Shown in pieces: positions 29,190 to 38,102 of a stretch of DNA of 64,000 nt. Origin of the DNA: XN24 sp964462675 (GTDB lineage: Bacteria; Pseudomonadota; Gammaproteobacteria; Steroidobacterales; XN24); assembly GCA_964462675.1 (NCBI GenBank), contig CAYWYS010000010.1:1-64000 (forward strand), written 5' to 3'. Position 1 is the first letter of the stretch. The number at the start of each line of letters is the position of its first letter. The notes under the pieces are model-generated. The model was not told the origin of the DNA. It saw only the letters and a list, made by a program, of their open reading frames with translations, and made no database searches. The position numbers were made by a program, and so were the translations under genes.

Positions 29190-29767
29190 TGCGCTTGTTC
29201 GGGCCCTTGTATGACCGCGTGCTCGGCTGGGCTGCACATCCGAAGGCGCGCTGGTACCTCGGCGGCTTGAGCTTCGCCGAGTCGAGTTTCTTCCCGGTGC
29301 CGCCGGACGTGATGCTCGCGCCGATGACGCTGGCGCGCCCGGCCGACGCATGGCGGCTGGCGACGCTGACGACCGTCACCTCGGTGGCCGGCGGAGTGCT
29401 GGGGTACGTGATCGGCTATTTCGCGCTCGACCTGATCGAGCCCTGGCTGGTCTCCGCAGGGTACTGGGAAGGCTACCTGCAGGCGCGCGACTGGTTCCAG
29501 ACCTGGGGATTCTGGGCCGTGCTGGCGGCCGGTTTTTCACCGATTCCCTACAAGCTTTTCACGATCGCTGCCGGCGCGCTCGCAATGTTCCTGCCCGTTT
29601 TCGTGCTGGCGTCGCTGGTCGGCCGGGGCGGGCGCTTTTTCCTCGTGGCCGGACTGATCCGGTGGGGCGGGGCGCCGATGGAAGCGCGCCTGCGACGCCA
29701 CGTCGAATTTCTCGGCTGGCTGCTGGTCGGCCTGCTGCTGCTGGCGTGGTTTCTCGTCCAGGCCTGA
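29189..29767 (+). CDS. YqaA/DedA-like inner-membrane protein (VTT domain)
   Basis: A 192-residue membrane protein with four or five hydrophobic segments. It belongs to the YqaA branch of the SNARE-associated/VTT (DedA-like) family: GGLSFAESSFFPVPPDVML at residues 24-42 and GFSPIPYKLFTIAAGAL near 112-128 are the paired re-entrant-loop motifs. DedA relatives affect lipid carrier recycling and membrane homeostasis, but the function of the YqaA branch is unknown. It sits between pcm and nlpD and overlaps both. Confidence 0.85.
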   Translation: MRLFGPLYDRVLGWAAHPKARWYLGGLSFAESSFFPVPPDVMLAPMTLARPADAWRLATLTTVTSVAGGVLGYVIGYFALDLIEPWLVSAGYWEGYLQARDWFQTWGFWAVLAAGFSPIPYKLFTIAAGALAMFLPVFVLASLVGRGGRFFLVAGLIRWGGAPMEARLRRHVEFLGWLLVGLLLLAWFLVQA

Positions 29768-30513
29768 CCCGCCTGGCGGTGCTGGCCGGCGCGCTCATCG
29801 CGCTGGCCGGCTGCGCCGAGCTGACCACCTGGGATCCGGATGAAGGTACCCGGCCGGTTGCCGACCGACCCGCCGTCTACGTGGTGCAGCGCGGCGACAC
29901 GCTCTACCAGATCGCCTTCAGGCATCGGCTCGACTGGCGCGACCTCGCGGCCTGGAACCGCCTCGGTGACGCCAGCCGCATTTATCCCGGACAACGCCTG
30001 CGCCTCGTTCCGCCGGCCGGCGCGCCGGTCCAGGCGGGCGCGAGCCGGCCGGCGCCGCAACCGCAGCCGAGACCCGAAGCAGGCCGGCCGACATTGCCGC
30101 CGGCCGCGAGTCCGGCGCCGGCGCGACCGGTCGCCGGAACAGCGCCCCAGTGGCGCTGGCCGGTCGCCGGACCCCTGGTGTGGCGCTTCGGCGAGAGCCG
30201 CAGAAACCCGACCGGGATCGGCATCGGTGGTGCAGATGGCGCGGAGGTGCGCGCTGCCGCCGACGGCCACGTGGTCTACAGCGGCGATGGACTTATCGGA
30301 TATGGCCAGCTTATTATCCTGAAGCATAACGATTCGTACCTGAGCGCCTATGGCTATAACCAGGCGTTACGGGTCGCAGAGGGGGAGAGTGTCCGGTCCG
30401 GCCAGGTCATCGCGCTGATGGGGCGCGGCCCGGCTGATCGACCCCTGCTGCATTTCGAGATACGGCTGGACGGCAAGCCGGTGGACCCGCTCAGGTTCCT
30501 GCCGGCGCGCTGA
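29746..30513 (+). CDS. nlpD: NlpD-type lipoprotein with LysM and degenerate LytM domains
   Basis: Outer-membrane lipoprotein that activates the division amidase AmiC. From GTG 29746 the protein has 255 residues with a lipoprotein signal ending in the LAGC box. CTG 29764 or GTG 29779 are alternative starts. The LysM domain starts at YVVQRGDTLYQIAFRH (about 46-90). A Pro/Ala-rich linker leads to a LytM/M23 domain (about 140-250). The zinc-site His residues are missing (GIGGADG instead of HxGxD, LLHFE instead of HLHFE). It is therefore likely to be an activator, not a peptidase, as known for NlpD. rpoS follows 47 nt later. Confidence 0.93.
   Translation: MVSRPGLTRLAVLAGALIALAGCAELTTWDPDEGTRPVADRPAVYVVQRGDTLYQIAFRHRLDWRDLAAWNRLGDASRIYPGQRLRLVPPAGAPVQAGASRPAPQPQPRPEAGRPTLPPAASPAPARPVAGTAPQWRWPVAGPLVWRFGESRRNPTGIGIGGADGAEVRAAADGHVVYSGDGLIGYGQLIILKHNDSYLSAYGYNQALRVAEGESVRSGQVIALMGRGPADRPLLHFEIRLDGKPVDPLRFLPAR
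30288..30317 (+). promoter_or_regulatory. Candidate rpoS promoter inside nlpD
   Basis: TGGACT (30288-30293) and TATTAT (30312-30317) are separated by 18 nt and match the sigma-70 boxes at four and five of six positions. They lie in a locally AT-richer part of nlpD, about 245 nt before the rpoS start. In E. coli and Pseudomonas the main rpoS promoter also lies inside nlpD, which makes this site plausible. No experimental evidence is available here. Confidence 0.4.
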
Positions 30514-30560
30514 TTGCAGGCGCCGCCGCAGCGGTCCCCGGTGCATTATTCAGGGGCGAG

Positions 30561-31670
30561 ATGGGAACCACGCGCGACAAGGAAAAGCGTCGCTCGCAAC
30601 GGGTCGCGAAGCATGCAGCCGGCGCCGGGGACTTTGGTGGCCCGGTGCTCGCGCGCGGTGCCGATGTGGATGTGGATGTGGATGTGGATGTGGATGTCGA
30701 TGTCGATGTCGAGGCGATCATCGATGTTCCGGACAACGAACTGATCGGCATCGAGGACGGCGACTCCGACCAGCGCCCGGAACAGGACGCGCAGCCGGCG
30801 AACAGTTCCGACCACACCCTGAAGCCAAGTGATCGGGAGTCACCCGACGCCACGCGCCTGTACCTGTCGGAGATCGGCTTTTCCCCGCTGCTGACGGCTG
30901 AAGAGGAGGTCTACTTCTCGCGGCGTGCCCGCCGCGGCGACGAAGCGGCGCGCAAGCGCATGATCGAGAGCAACCTGCGGCTGGTGGTCAAGATCGCGCG
31001 GCGTTACATGAACCGGGGGCTGCCGTTGCTGGACCTGATCGAGGAGGGCAATCTCGGCCTGATCCATGCCGTCAAGAAATTCGACCCGGAGAAGGGCTTC
31101 CGGTTTTCGACCTATGCGACCTGGTGGATACGCCAGACGATCGAGCGTGCGCTGATGAACCAGACGCGGACCATCAGGCTGCCGATCCATGTCGTCAAGG
31201 AAATAAATGTCTACCTGCGCGCGGCGCGCCGCCTGACGCAGGAACTCGATCGCGATCCCACCGCCGAGGAAATCGCCCAGCTGCTGGATCGTGAGCCCGG
31301 CGAGGTCGGCCGGATGCTTGGCCTGAACGATCGGCTCGTCACCAGCGGCAGCTTCCTGGGTCGCGATGGCGAACGCAACGTGCTCGATATGATTCCCGGC
31401 GACGAGGATGCGGATCCTTCCAACCAGATCCAGGCCGACGATATCCATGAAGTGCTCGAGCATTGGCTGGAGCGGCTGACCGACAAGCAACGCGCGGTGG
31501 TCGAACGCCGCTTCGGGCTGCATGGCTACGAGCGCGCCACGCTCGAACAGGTCGGTGAACAGATCGGCGTGACACGCGAGCGGGTGCGGCAGATCCAGAT
31601 GGATGCACTCGCGCGCCTGCGCAGCATCATGGAGAGTCACGGGCTGTCGCAGGATTCACTGTTCGACTGA
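30561..31670 (+). CDS. rpoS: RNA polymerase sigma factor RpoS with Asp-Val repeat N-terminus
   Basis: Stationary-phase and general stress sigma factor. The protein has 369 residues, longer than E. coli RpoS (330), because of an N-terminal extension of about 50 residues that contains DV repeated eight times (residues 35-50). Region 1.2 begins at DATRLYLSEIGFSPLLTAEE. Region 2 has DLIEEGNLGLIHAVKKFD and FRFSTYATWWIRQTIERA. Region 4 ends with GVTRERVRQIQMDALARLR. It is downstream of nlpD as in E. coli. ATG 30561 has CAGGGG upstream. RpoD has no such neighbours and a larger N-terminal domain. Confidence 0.96.
   Translation: MGTTRDKEKRRSQRVAKHAAGAGDFGGPVLARGADVDVDVDVDVDVDVDVEAIIDVPDNELIGIEDGDSDQRPEQDAQPANSSDHTLKPSDRESPDATRLYLSEIGFSPLLTAEEEVYFSRRARRGDEAARKRMIESNLRLVVKIARRYMNRGLPLLDLIEEGNLGLIHAVKKFDPEKGFRFSTYATWWIRQTIERALMNQTRTIRLPIHVVKEINVYLRAARRLTQELDRDPTAEEIAQLLDREPGEVGRMLGLNDRLVTSGSFLGRDGERNVLDMIPGDEDADPSNQIQADDIHEVLEHWLERLTDKQRAVVERRFGLHGYERATLEQVGEQIGVTRERVRQIQMDALARLRSIMESHGLSQDSLFD
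30663..30710 (+). repeat. Hexanucleotide tandem repeat in rpoS (8 units)
   Basis: Five copies of GATGTG followed by three of GATGTC, in frame, encode (Asp-Val)x8. Because the unit is six bases, gain or loss of units keeps the frame and would change only the length of an acidic N-terminal segment. Five identical units are enough to allow slippage, so length variation between strains is plausible. The repeat lies upstream of the conserved sigma regions. Confidence 0.97.
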
Positions 31671-31679
31671 GCTGCCGGG

Positions 31680-33776
31680 TCACCAGATGGCGATGCGCTC
31701 CGCCGGCGGCAGCCACATGCCGTCGCCCTCACTGACTCCGAAGGCGTCGTAGAACGCTTCGATGTTGCGCAGCACGCCGACGACGCGGTAACGACCCGGC
31801 GAATGCGGACCGGTGACCAGCTGTCGCCGCAGCGCGTCGTCACGGTACTGGATGCGCCAGAGCTGGGCCCAGCCCATGAAGAAGCGCTGGTCTCCGGTGA
31901 GGCCGTCGATCAACGGCGGCGCTTCGCCGCCGAGCGACAGCCGATACGCACGGTGCGCAATCGTGACGCCGGCGAGGTCGGCAATATTCTCGCCGAGGCT
32001 TGCCTGGCCGTCGATGTTCATGCCTTCGATCGGCTCGAAAGCGCCGTACTGCGCGATCAGTTGCGCGGCCAGCGCCCGGTAACGCGCATCGTCGGCCGGG
32101 GTCCACCAGTCGCGGATCAGGCCGTTGCCGTCGGTGCGCCGGCCCTGGTCGTCGAAGCCGTGGCTGATCTCGTGGCCGATGACCGCTCCGATCGCCCCGT
32201 AGTTGACCGCATCATCGGCGGACGGATCGAAAAAGGGCGGCTGCAGGATCGCCGCCGGAAAGACGATCTCGTTGCGCATCGGGCTGTAGTAGGCGTTGAC
32301 CGTCTGCGGGGTCATGAACCATTCGCCCGGGTCCACCGGCTTGCCGAGCCGGGCGATCATCCGCTCGTGCTGGAAGCGCCGCGCCCGCTGCACGTTGCCG
32401 AACAGGTCGCCGGCGACGATCGCCAGCGTCGAGTAATCCCGCCACTCGTCCGGATAGCCGATCTTCAGCCCGAAGCTGGCGAGCTTTGCGTGGGCCTCGG
32501 CCTTGGTCGGGCCTGACATCCAGTCGAGCTCGTCGATCGACTGGGCGAATGCCGCCTTCAGGTGCTCGACCATCGTCGCCAGGCGGGCGCGGGACTCCGG
32601 GCTGAAGTGCAGCCTGGCGTACTCGCGCCCGATGGCCTCGCCGAGCGCACTTTGGACGACCGTGACGCCGCGCTTCCAGCGCGGCTGGTCGTCGGGCACG
32701 CCGCTGATGGTGCGATTGTGAAAATCGAAGTGGGCCGCGACGAGTGCGGCCGTGAGTTGGGGGGCGTTCTGGTCGAGCACCCTGAAGCGCAGGTAGGCGC
32801 GCCAGGTCTCGATCGGGATGGCGGCGAACAGCTCGGCCATGGCCGGAAAGTAGCTCGACTCCCGCAGGATGACCTGCGGCTGGCCATCGACCCCGGCGGC
32901 GGCCAGGAATCGCCGCCAGTCGAAGCCCGGGGCCAGCTCGGCCAGCGCGTCGACGGCCACCGGGTTATAGGTCAGTTGCCGGTCGCGTTGCGCCGCCCGG
33001 GGCCATTGTCGCTGCGCCAGTTCCGACTCCAGCGCAAAAACCTGCGCCGCGGCTGCCGCGGCCTGCCCGGGGTCCATGCCGCCGAGTTCAAGCACGCGGG
33101 TGATGTAGCTGCGATAGGCGCCGCGTGCCGCGGCCATCGGCGCGTTGTCCAGCAGGTAGTAGTCCCGGTCCGGCATGCCGAGACCCGCTTGGGCCAGGTA
33201 GACGGCATGTCGTCGCGTGTCGGCAAAATCGAGATCGACACGCAGCGACAGGGTGGTCGAATCCAGCACGCCTTGCGCCGCGAGGTGGCCGAACACGCCT
33301 GCCATGCTTGCATGGTCCGGCGTCGCGTCGACCAGCTGCAGCCAGCCGTTCACCGGCGCGAGGCCGGCCGCTTCGACGCCGGCCTCGTCCATGACGCTCA
33401 GGTACAGGTCGGCCACCTTGGCAAGATCGGCGTCTGCCTGTGCCTCGCGGCCGGCGACGGCGGCCTCGATGATCTGCAGAACGTCCTCCTCGGCATGGTC
33501 GCGCAGTTCGTCGAAGGCACCCCAGCGCGGGCGATCGGGGGGTACCTCGCTGTGCGCCAGCCAGCCGCCATTGACGAAGCGATAGAAATCGTCCTGCGGA
33601 CGGACCGCTGGATCCAGGTAGGCGAACAGGGCGCGGTCATGTGTCGCCGTTTCGATCGGTGCCGCCGCGGGGTCCGCCGTGCCGAGCTCATGCCCGGCGG
33701 CCGGTGCACCGCCGAGGGCGGCGAGCGAGCCGGCCGCCGCCAACGCGGCGATGGTCGTCTGGAGTTTGCCTTTCAA
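31680..33776 (-). CDS. M13 family metallopeptidase (neprilysin/PepO-like)
   Basis: A 698-residue zinc endopeptidase. A signal-like hydrophobic N-terminus (about residues 7-27, ending GGAPAAG) suggests export to the periplasm; no lipobox is seen. The N-terminal peptidase M13 domain includes DFYRFVNGGWL. The catalytic domain has NAYYSPMRNEIVFPAAIL, the zinc motif HEISH (535-539) and ENIAD (596-600). The C-terminus ends in W as in the family, but the Cys of the usual CxxW motif is absent. The start is TTG 33776 with GGAGAC upstream. It is convergent with rpoS, with 9 nt between the stops. Confidence 0.93.
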   Translation of the reverse strand: MKGKLQTTIAALAAAGSLAALGGAPAAGHELGTADPAAAPIETATHDRALFAYLDPAVRPQDDFYRFVNGGWLAHSEVPPDRPRWGAFDELRDHAEEDVLQIIEAAVAGREAQADADLAKVADLYLSVMDEAGVEAAGLAPVNGWLQLVDATPDHASMAGVFGHLAAQGVLDSTTLSLRVDLDFADTRRHAVYLAQAGLGMPDRDYYLLDNAPMAAARGAYRSYITRVLELGGMDPGQAAAAAAQVFALESELAQRQWPRAAQRDRQLTYNPVAVDALAELAPGFDWRRFLAAAGVDGQPQVILRESSYFPAMAELFAAIPIETWRAYLRFRVLDQNAPQLTAALVAAHFDFHNRTISGVPDDQPRWKRGVTVVQSALGEAIGREYARLHFSPESRARLATMVEHLKAAFAQSIDELDWMSGPTKAEAHAKLASFGLKIGYPDEWRDYSTLAIVAGDLFGNVQRARRFQHERMIARLGKPVDPGEWFMTPQTVNAYYSPMRNEIVFPAAILQPPFFDPSADDAVNYGAIGAVIGHEISHGFDDQGRRTDGNGLIRDWWTPADDARYRALAAQLIAQYGAFEPIEGMNIDGQASLGENIADLAGVTIAHRAYRLSLGGEAPPLIDGLTGDQRFFMGWAQLWRIQYRDDALRRQLVTGPHSPGRYRVVGVLRNIEAFYDAFGVSEGDGMWLPPAERIAIW

Positions 33777-33837
33777 GCCAGTCTCCGTGCGCTCGCGAAC
33801 TCAGCAGTACAATGTCAGCCGGGCTGGCATCCGGTCG

Positions 33838-34209
33838 CTACGACAGGACCAGCGCCGCCACTACGGGACGGTCTTCGCTGACCAGCACGTTGTAGGTTCG
33901 GCAGGCGGCGGCCGTGTCCATGACTTCAAGACCGATGCCTTGCTCCGCGAGTTCCGCGTACAGGACGGAAGGCGGGAACCGGATCCGGCCGCCAGTGCCG
34001 AGCACGAGGATCCCGGGCTTCATTGCGAGTGCCGGCGCGAGCGCTGCGAAATCCAGGGTGTCAGTTTCCTTCACCGCCCAGTCCATGACCATTTCCGTGG
34101 CGCTCAGGATCACGCTGCGAACGAGCAGCAGCTCGCCGACCCGGATACCGTCGGGGCCGACGTGGGTGACGACGTTGGCATGGGGATGCTGATCGAGCGT
34201 GAAGCGCAT
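33838..34209 (-). CDS. Mth938-like domain protein (DUF498/NDUFAF3 type)
   Basis: A 123-residue single-domain protein. LVLGTGGRIRFPPSVLYAEL and the closing GIGLEVMDTAAACRTYNVL segment are typical of the Mth938/DUF498 family, which includes mitochondrial complex I assembly factor NDUFAF3. The bacterial function is not established. The open frame continues upstream to 34302, but ATG 34209 gives the family start (RFTLDQHPHANVV). It is divergent from the COG4255-like gene at 34262, so the 52-nt gap must hold both promoters. Confidence 0.85.
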   Translation of the reverse strand: MRFTLDQHPHANVVTHVGPDGIRVGELLLVRSVILSATEMVMDWAVKETDTLDFAALAPALAMKPGILVLGTGGRIRFPPSVLYAELAEQGIGLEVMDTAAACRTYNVLVSEDRPVVAALVLS

Positions 34210-34261
34210 GCAGGTACGATAATGAAATTCTTCCGCCCCACAAGGCAGTGAGTCGCCAGCC

Positions 34262-35212
34262 ATGTTCACCTTGATGTTGCCAGGGCTCGAATCGGTGGGC
34301 ACGGCTGGGTTGCCGCGCCTGCCGGCGCTGGAGCGCCTGCTGTCGCGTGGCCGGGCACGCGCGCTGGACGTGTCGCCCTGGGCCTTCCTCGCCGACCGGG
34401 CCGGCGGCAGCCTGGCACGTTGGCCGGTCGGTCCGGTCAGCGCGCTGGGTGAGCTGGACGACCCGCCGCATGCCTGCCTGCGCGTCGAGCCGCTCGGTGC
34501 CGACGCGGAGCGGCAAGGCTTGTTCAGGCTGCCGGCGGCCGGACTCGAGATCGGGATGGACGAGGCCCGGGCGCTGGCGCGGTCGTTCGACGAGAGCTAC
34601 GCGCGCGATGGCTTGTGGCTGGAAATTGCAGTGCCGGAGCGCTGGTATCTTTGCTGGGACGAAACCGAGGGGGGCGTGCGCGACTGGCGCGGCTGCGCCG
34701 GCCCGGCGCAAGCGGTGGCGCGCGACGACCGGCCGGCGCCGCCCGAGGCCGTGCTGCGCCGGCTGATGTCCGAGGTCGAAATGCTGTTCCATGCGCATCC
34801 TGTCAATGCGGCTCGCAGGGAGCGCGGCGTGCCGATCATCGCGGGCTTGCATCCGTGGGGCGGGGGGCGGCTGGCGGACGCGCTGCCCGGGGCCCCGGCC
34901 GCGGTCATGCCGGGCGAGCCTTATCTCGCCGGCCTGCGCCGCGTCGGCGCGCTGGCAGGGGCGGCGCCGCGGCACACAGACGATGCGAGCTTGCGCGCGG
35001 ACGGCGTCGCCTGGCCGCTGGCCGTGGAGTGCCTCGAAGATGCGCGGCTGGCGGCTGAAGCGGAGGCGTGGGCCGCGCCGCTGGCCGGGCAGCTGCGCCG
35101 CGGGCGACTGGCCGGCATCAGGATCGTCACCGCGCGCTCGGTGCACGAGACGCGGCGCCTCGACGTGCTGCGCTTCTGGCGCAGGCCGCGGCCGGCGCGC
35201 GAATTGTGCTGA
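34262..35212 (+). CDS. Conserved hypothetical protein, COG4255-like, upstream of recJ
   Basis: A 316-residue cytosolic protein with no signal or membrane segment. MLPGLESVGTAGLPRLPALERLLSRG at the N-terminus and IIAGLHPWGGGRLADALPG in the middle resemble the uncharacterized proteins found next to recJ in Xanthomonas-type genomes. Those are sometimes annotated as phosphoglycerate mutase-like because of distant similarity to the alkaline phosphatase fold. I see no clear metal-binding motif. It overlaps recJ by 7 nt, so the two are probably cotranscribed. Confidence 0.7.
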   Translation: MFTLMLPGLESVGTAGLPRLPALERLLSRGRARALDVSPWAFLADRAGGSLARWPVGPVSALGELDDPPHACLRVEPLGADAERQGLFRLPAAGLEIGMDEARALARSFDESYARDGLWLEIAVPERWYLCWDETEGGVRDWRGCAGPAQAVARDDRPAPPEAVLRRLMSEVEMLFHAHPVNAARRERGVPIIAGLHPWGGGRLADALPGAPAAVMPGEPYLAGLRRVGALAGAAPRHTDDASLRADGVAWPLAVECLEDARLAAEAEAWAAPLAGQLRRGRLAGIRIVTARSVHETRRLDVLRFWRRPRPARELC

Positions 35213-36909
35213 GCCGCCGCCCCATTCAGCGGCGAACCGTGGACGCCGCCGCGGCGGGCGCGCTCGGCGGGGTCGCGCCCGTGCTCGCGCGCCTGTTCGC
35301 GGCCCGCGGCGTGCGCAGCGCAGCGGAACTCGATCTCAGCCTCGCCGCGCTGCTGCCCATCGGCCGTCTCGATGGCGTCGAGACGGCCGCCGCGCTGGTC
35401 GCGGATCATCTCGAGCGCGGCAGCCGGATCCTGATCGTCGGCGATTTCGATGCCGACGGCGCCACCAGCACGGCCTTGCTGATGCGCGCGCTGGCGGCGC
35501 TCGGCGGCGCGCCGCGCTACCTGGTGCCCGATCGTTTCGTGCATGGCTACGGGCTGAGCCCCGGGCTGGTCCGGGATGCCGCCGCGCAGCGCCCGGACCT
35601 GCTGATCACCGTGGACAGCGGAATCAACTGTCATGCCGGCGTCGCACTGGCGCGCGAGCGCGGCATGGACGTGCTGGTCACCGATCATCACCTGCCCGGC
35701 GCGGTCCTGCCGGCGGCGAGCGCGATCGTCAACCCGGCGCTGCCGGGGCAGGGCTTCCCGAGCCGTTATCTCGCCGGGGTCGGCGTGGCCTTCTACCTGG
35801 CCGCCGCGCTGGCGCGCCGGCTCGGCGCCGACCGTGCGCTCGTCCCCGGCCTGCTGGACCTGGTGGCGCTCGGCACGGTCGCCGACCTGGTGCCGCTCGA
35901 TCGCAACAACCGCATCCTGGTCGAGCATGGGCTGCGCCGGATTCGAGCCGGCGCCTGCCGGCCCGGGATCACAGCGCTGCTGGCGGCCGGCAAGCGCGAC
36001 CCTCGCCAGGCCGTGACGACGGACCTCGCGTTCGCGGCCGGACCGCGCCTGAATGCCGCCGGCCGGCTCGACGACATGTCGGTCGGCATCGAGTGCCTGC
36101 TGAGCGACGATCCGCAGCGCGCGGGCGAGCTGGCGGCGCTGCTGTCGAGTCTCAACGAGGAGCGCAAGCAGATCGAGACGCGGATGCAGCAGGAGGCGCT
36201 GGCGGCGGTCGCTGACCTCGATCCCGGCCCCGGCGAGCTGCCGCCGGTGCTGTGCGTGCATCGTCCCGGCTGGCACAGCGGCGTCGTGGGACTGGTCGCG
36301 GCGCGCCTCAAGGAGCGCTATCACCGCCCGGCGGTCGCATTCGCCGCGGACGAGGGCGGCCTGTTGAAGGGCTCGGCGCGCTCCGTGCCGGGGCTGCACA
36401 TTCGCGATGCGATCGCCGACGTCGACGCGCGCCACCCCGGCCTGATCGAGCGCTTCGGCGGCCACGCGATGGCGGCCGGCCTCAGCCTCGCGCCGGCCGG
36501 CCTGGCGCTGTTTCGCGAATCGCTCGCCGCGGAGGTCGCGGTGCGGCTCGAGCCGGGCGCGCTGGCCGGGACGATCCACTCCGACGGCGAGCTCGCCGAC
36601 GAGGAGTTCGGGCTCGCAACCGCCGAACTGCTGCGCGATGCCGCGCCCTGGGGCCAGGGCTTTCCGGAACCGCTGTTCGACGGTTGTTTCGAACTGCTGG
36701 ACGCCCGGGTCGTCGGCGTTGACCACCTGAAGCTCAGGGTCAGGCCGGCCGGCAGCCGCCGCATCCTCGATGCGATCGCATTTCGCCAGGCCGAGCGGCT
36801 CGGCCGCGCGCGGCCTGCCCGGCTGCGGCTGGCTTACCGGCTCGGCGTCAACGAGTATGCCGGCGTCCGCGCGGTGCAACTCGTCGTCGAGTACCTCGAG
36901 CCGGCCTGA
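35206..36909 (+). CDS. recJ: Single-stranded-DNA-specific exonuclease RecJ
   Basis: 5' to 3' exonuclease on single-stranded DNA in recombination, base excision and mismatch repair. The protein has 567 residues (E. coli 577). DHH-family motifs are GDFDADGATSTALL (motif I), ITVDSGINCHAG, VTDHHLPG and LVALGTVADLVPL. The DHHA1 domain contains RFGGHAMAAGL, and an OB-fold follows. The start GTG 35206 overlaps the upstream gene; earlier in-frame codons lie inside that gene. prfB follows, as in E. coli and Pseudomonas. Confidence 0.96.
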   Translation: MLSRRPIQRRTVDAAAAGALGGVAPVLARLFAARGVRSAAELDLSLAALLPIGRLDGVETAAALVADHLERGSRILIVGDFDADGATSTALLMRALAALGGAPRYLVPDRFVHGYGLSPGLVRDAAAQRPDLLITVDSGINCHAGVALARERGMDVLVTDHHLPGAVLPAASAIVNPALPGQGFPSRYLAGVGVAFYLAAALARRLGADRALVPGLLDLVALGTVADLVPLDRNNRILVEHGLRRIRAGACRPGITALLAAGKRDPRQAVTTDLAFAAGPRLNAAGRLDDMSVGIECLLSDDPQRAGELAALLSSLNEERKQIETRMQQEALAAVADLDPGPGELPPVLCVHRPGWHSGVVGLVAARLKERYHRPAVAFAADEGGLLKGSARSVPGLHIRDAIADVDARHPGLIERFGGHAMAAGLSLAPAGLALFRESLAAEVAVRLEPGALAGTIHSDGELADEEFGLATAELLRDAAPWGQGFPEPLFDGCFELLDARVVGVDHLKLRVRPAGSRRILDAIAFRQAERLGRARPARLRLAYRLGVNEYAGVRAVQLVVEYLEPA

Positions 36910-36997
36910 CGGAGCCTGGGTCCGCGGCAAGTTCGAGTTCCGTCGCGTGATAAACTTGCGCGCTTCGTCAAGCACGACCATGCAAACCGGGCCGAGA

Positions 36998-38093
36998 ATG
37001 GAAATTGCACCACTGCGCCACCAGCTGGCGGATCTCTCCTCGAGGGTGGATGCCCTGAGGAGGTACCTTTGACTACGCGGGCAAGCGCGAGCGCCTCGAG
37101 GAGGTCCAGCGCGAGCTCGAGAGTCCGGATATCTGGAGCAAGCAGGAGCGGGCCCAGGCGCTGGGCCGCGAGCGCGCCCAGCTCGAGGCCGTCGTAGGGC
37201 TGCTCGACGAGCTCTGGCGCGGCCTCGAGGACGGCCGTGGCCTGCTCGAACTCGCCGCCGAGGAGGACGACGAGGCGACGGCCGCCGGCATCGCGACCGA
37301 CGCCGAGGGCCTCGAGAAGAAGATCGCCGAGCTCGAATTCCGCCGCATGTTCTCCGGCCCGATGGATGCCAGCAATGCGTTCATCGACATCAATGCGGGG
37401 CAGGGCGGCACCGAGGCGCAGGACTGGGCCGAGATGCTGCTGCGCATGTACCTGCGCTGGATGGAGATGCATGGCTTCGAGGCCGAGATCATCGAGGCCT
37501 CGGCCGGCGAGGTGGCCGGCATCAAGAGCGCGACGGTGCACGTGACCGGTCCCTATGCCTACGGCTGGCTGCGGACCGAGACCGGCATTCACCGCCTGGT
37601 CAGGAAGTCGCCGTTCGACTCCGGCAATCGTCGCCACACGAGCTTTGCCGGCGTGTTCGTGTCGCCGGAAGTGGACGACGAGGTCGACATCGAGATCAAC
37701 CCCGCGGACCTGCGCATCGACGTCTATCGGGCCAGCGGCGCCGGCGGCCAGCACGTCAACCGCACCGAATCCGCGGTGCGCATCACGCACAACCCGACGG
37801 GGATCGTCGTGCAGTGCCAGAATGACCGCAGCCAGCACAAGAACAAGGCGACGGCGATGAAGCAGCTCAAGGCCAAGCTCTACGAGCTGGAAATGCAGCA
37901 GCGGCGCGCCAAGGCCCAGGCCGTCGAGGACACCAAGGCGGACATCGCCTGGGGCAACCAGATTCGCAGCTACGTGCTCGACCAGTCCCGCATCAAGGAC
38001 CTGCGCACCGGCGTCGAGGTCGGCAACACGCAGGCCGTGCTGAACGGCGACCTGGATCAGTTCATCGAGGCCAGCCTGAAGCAGGGGCTGTAG
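36998..38093 (+). CDS. prfB: Peptide chain release factor 2 with programmed +1 frameshift
   Basis: Recognizes UGA and UAA and triggers release of the peptide. Zero frame from ATG 36998 gives 24 codons ending LRRYL and then TGA (37070-37072). Reading continues in +1 frame from GAC at 37071, giving 364 residues in all (E. coli 365). After the shift come the SPF anticodon-like tripeptide (RKSPFDSG) and the catalytic GGQ (SGAGGQHVN). The coordinates span both parts; the base at 37070 is skipped. lysS follows after 9 nt, the classical pair. Confidence 0.97.
37056..37073 (+). promoter_or_regulatory. prfB programmed frameshift site
   Basis: The sequence AGGAGG, TAC, CTT, TGA, C contains every element known for E. 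coli prfB: a Shine-Dalgarno-like AGGAGG three bases before the slippery CTT, and a weak UGA-C stop context. Low RF2 levels slow termination, the tRNA slips by +1 and full RF2 is made, giving autoregulation. The AGGAGG is an even better anti-SD match than the AGGGGG of E. coli. Confidence 0.96.
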
Positions 38094-38102
38094 GGGAAAG
38101 AC

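Noticed and set aside
30514..30744. Small ORF with Met-Trp and Met-Ser repeats over the start of rpoS
   Set aside because: It is the rpoS hexamer repeat read in another frame.
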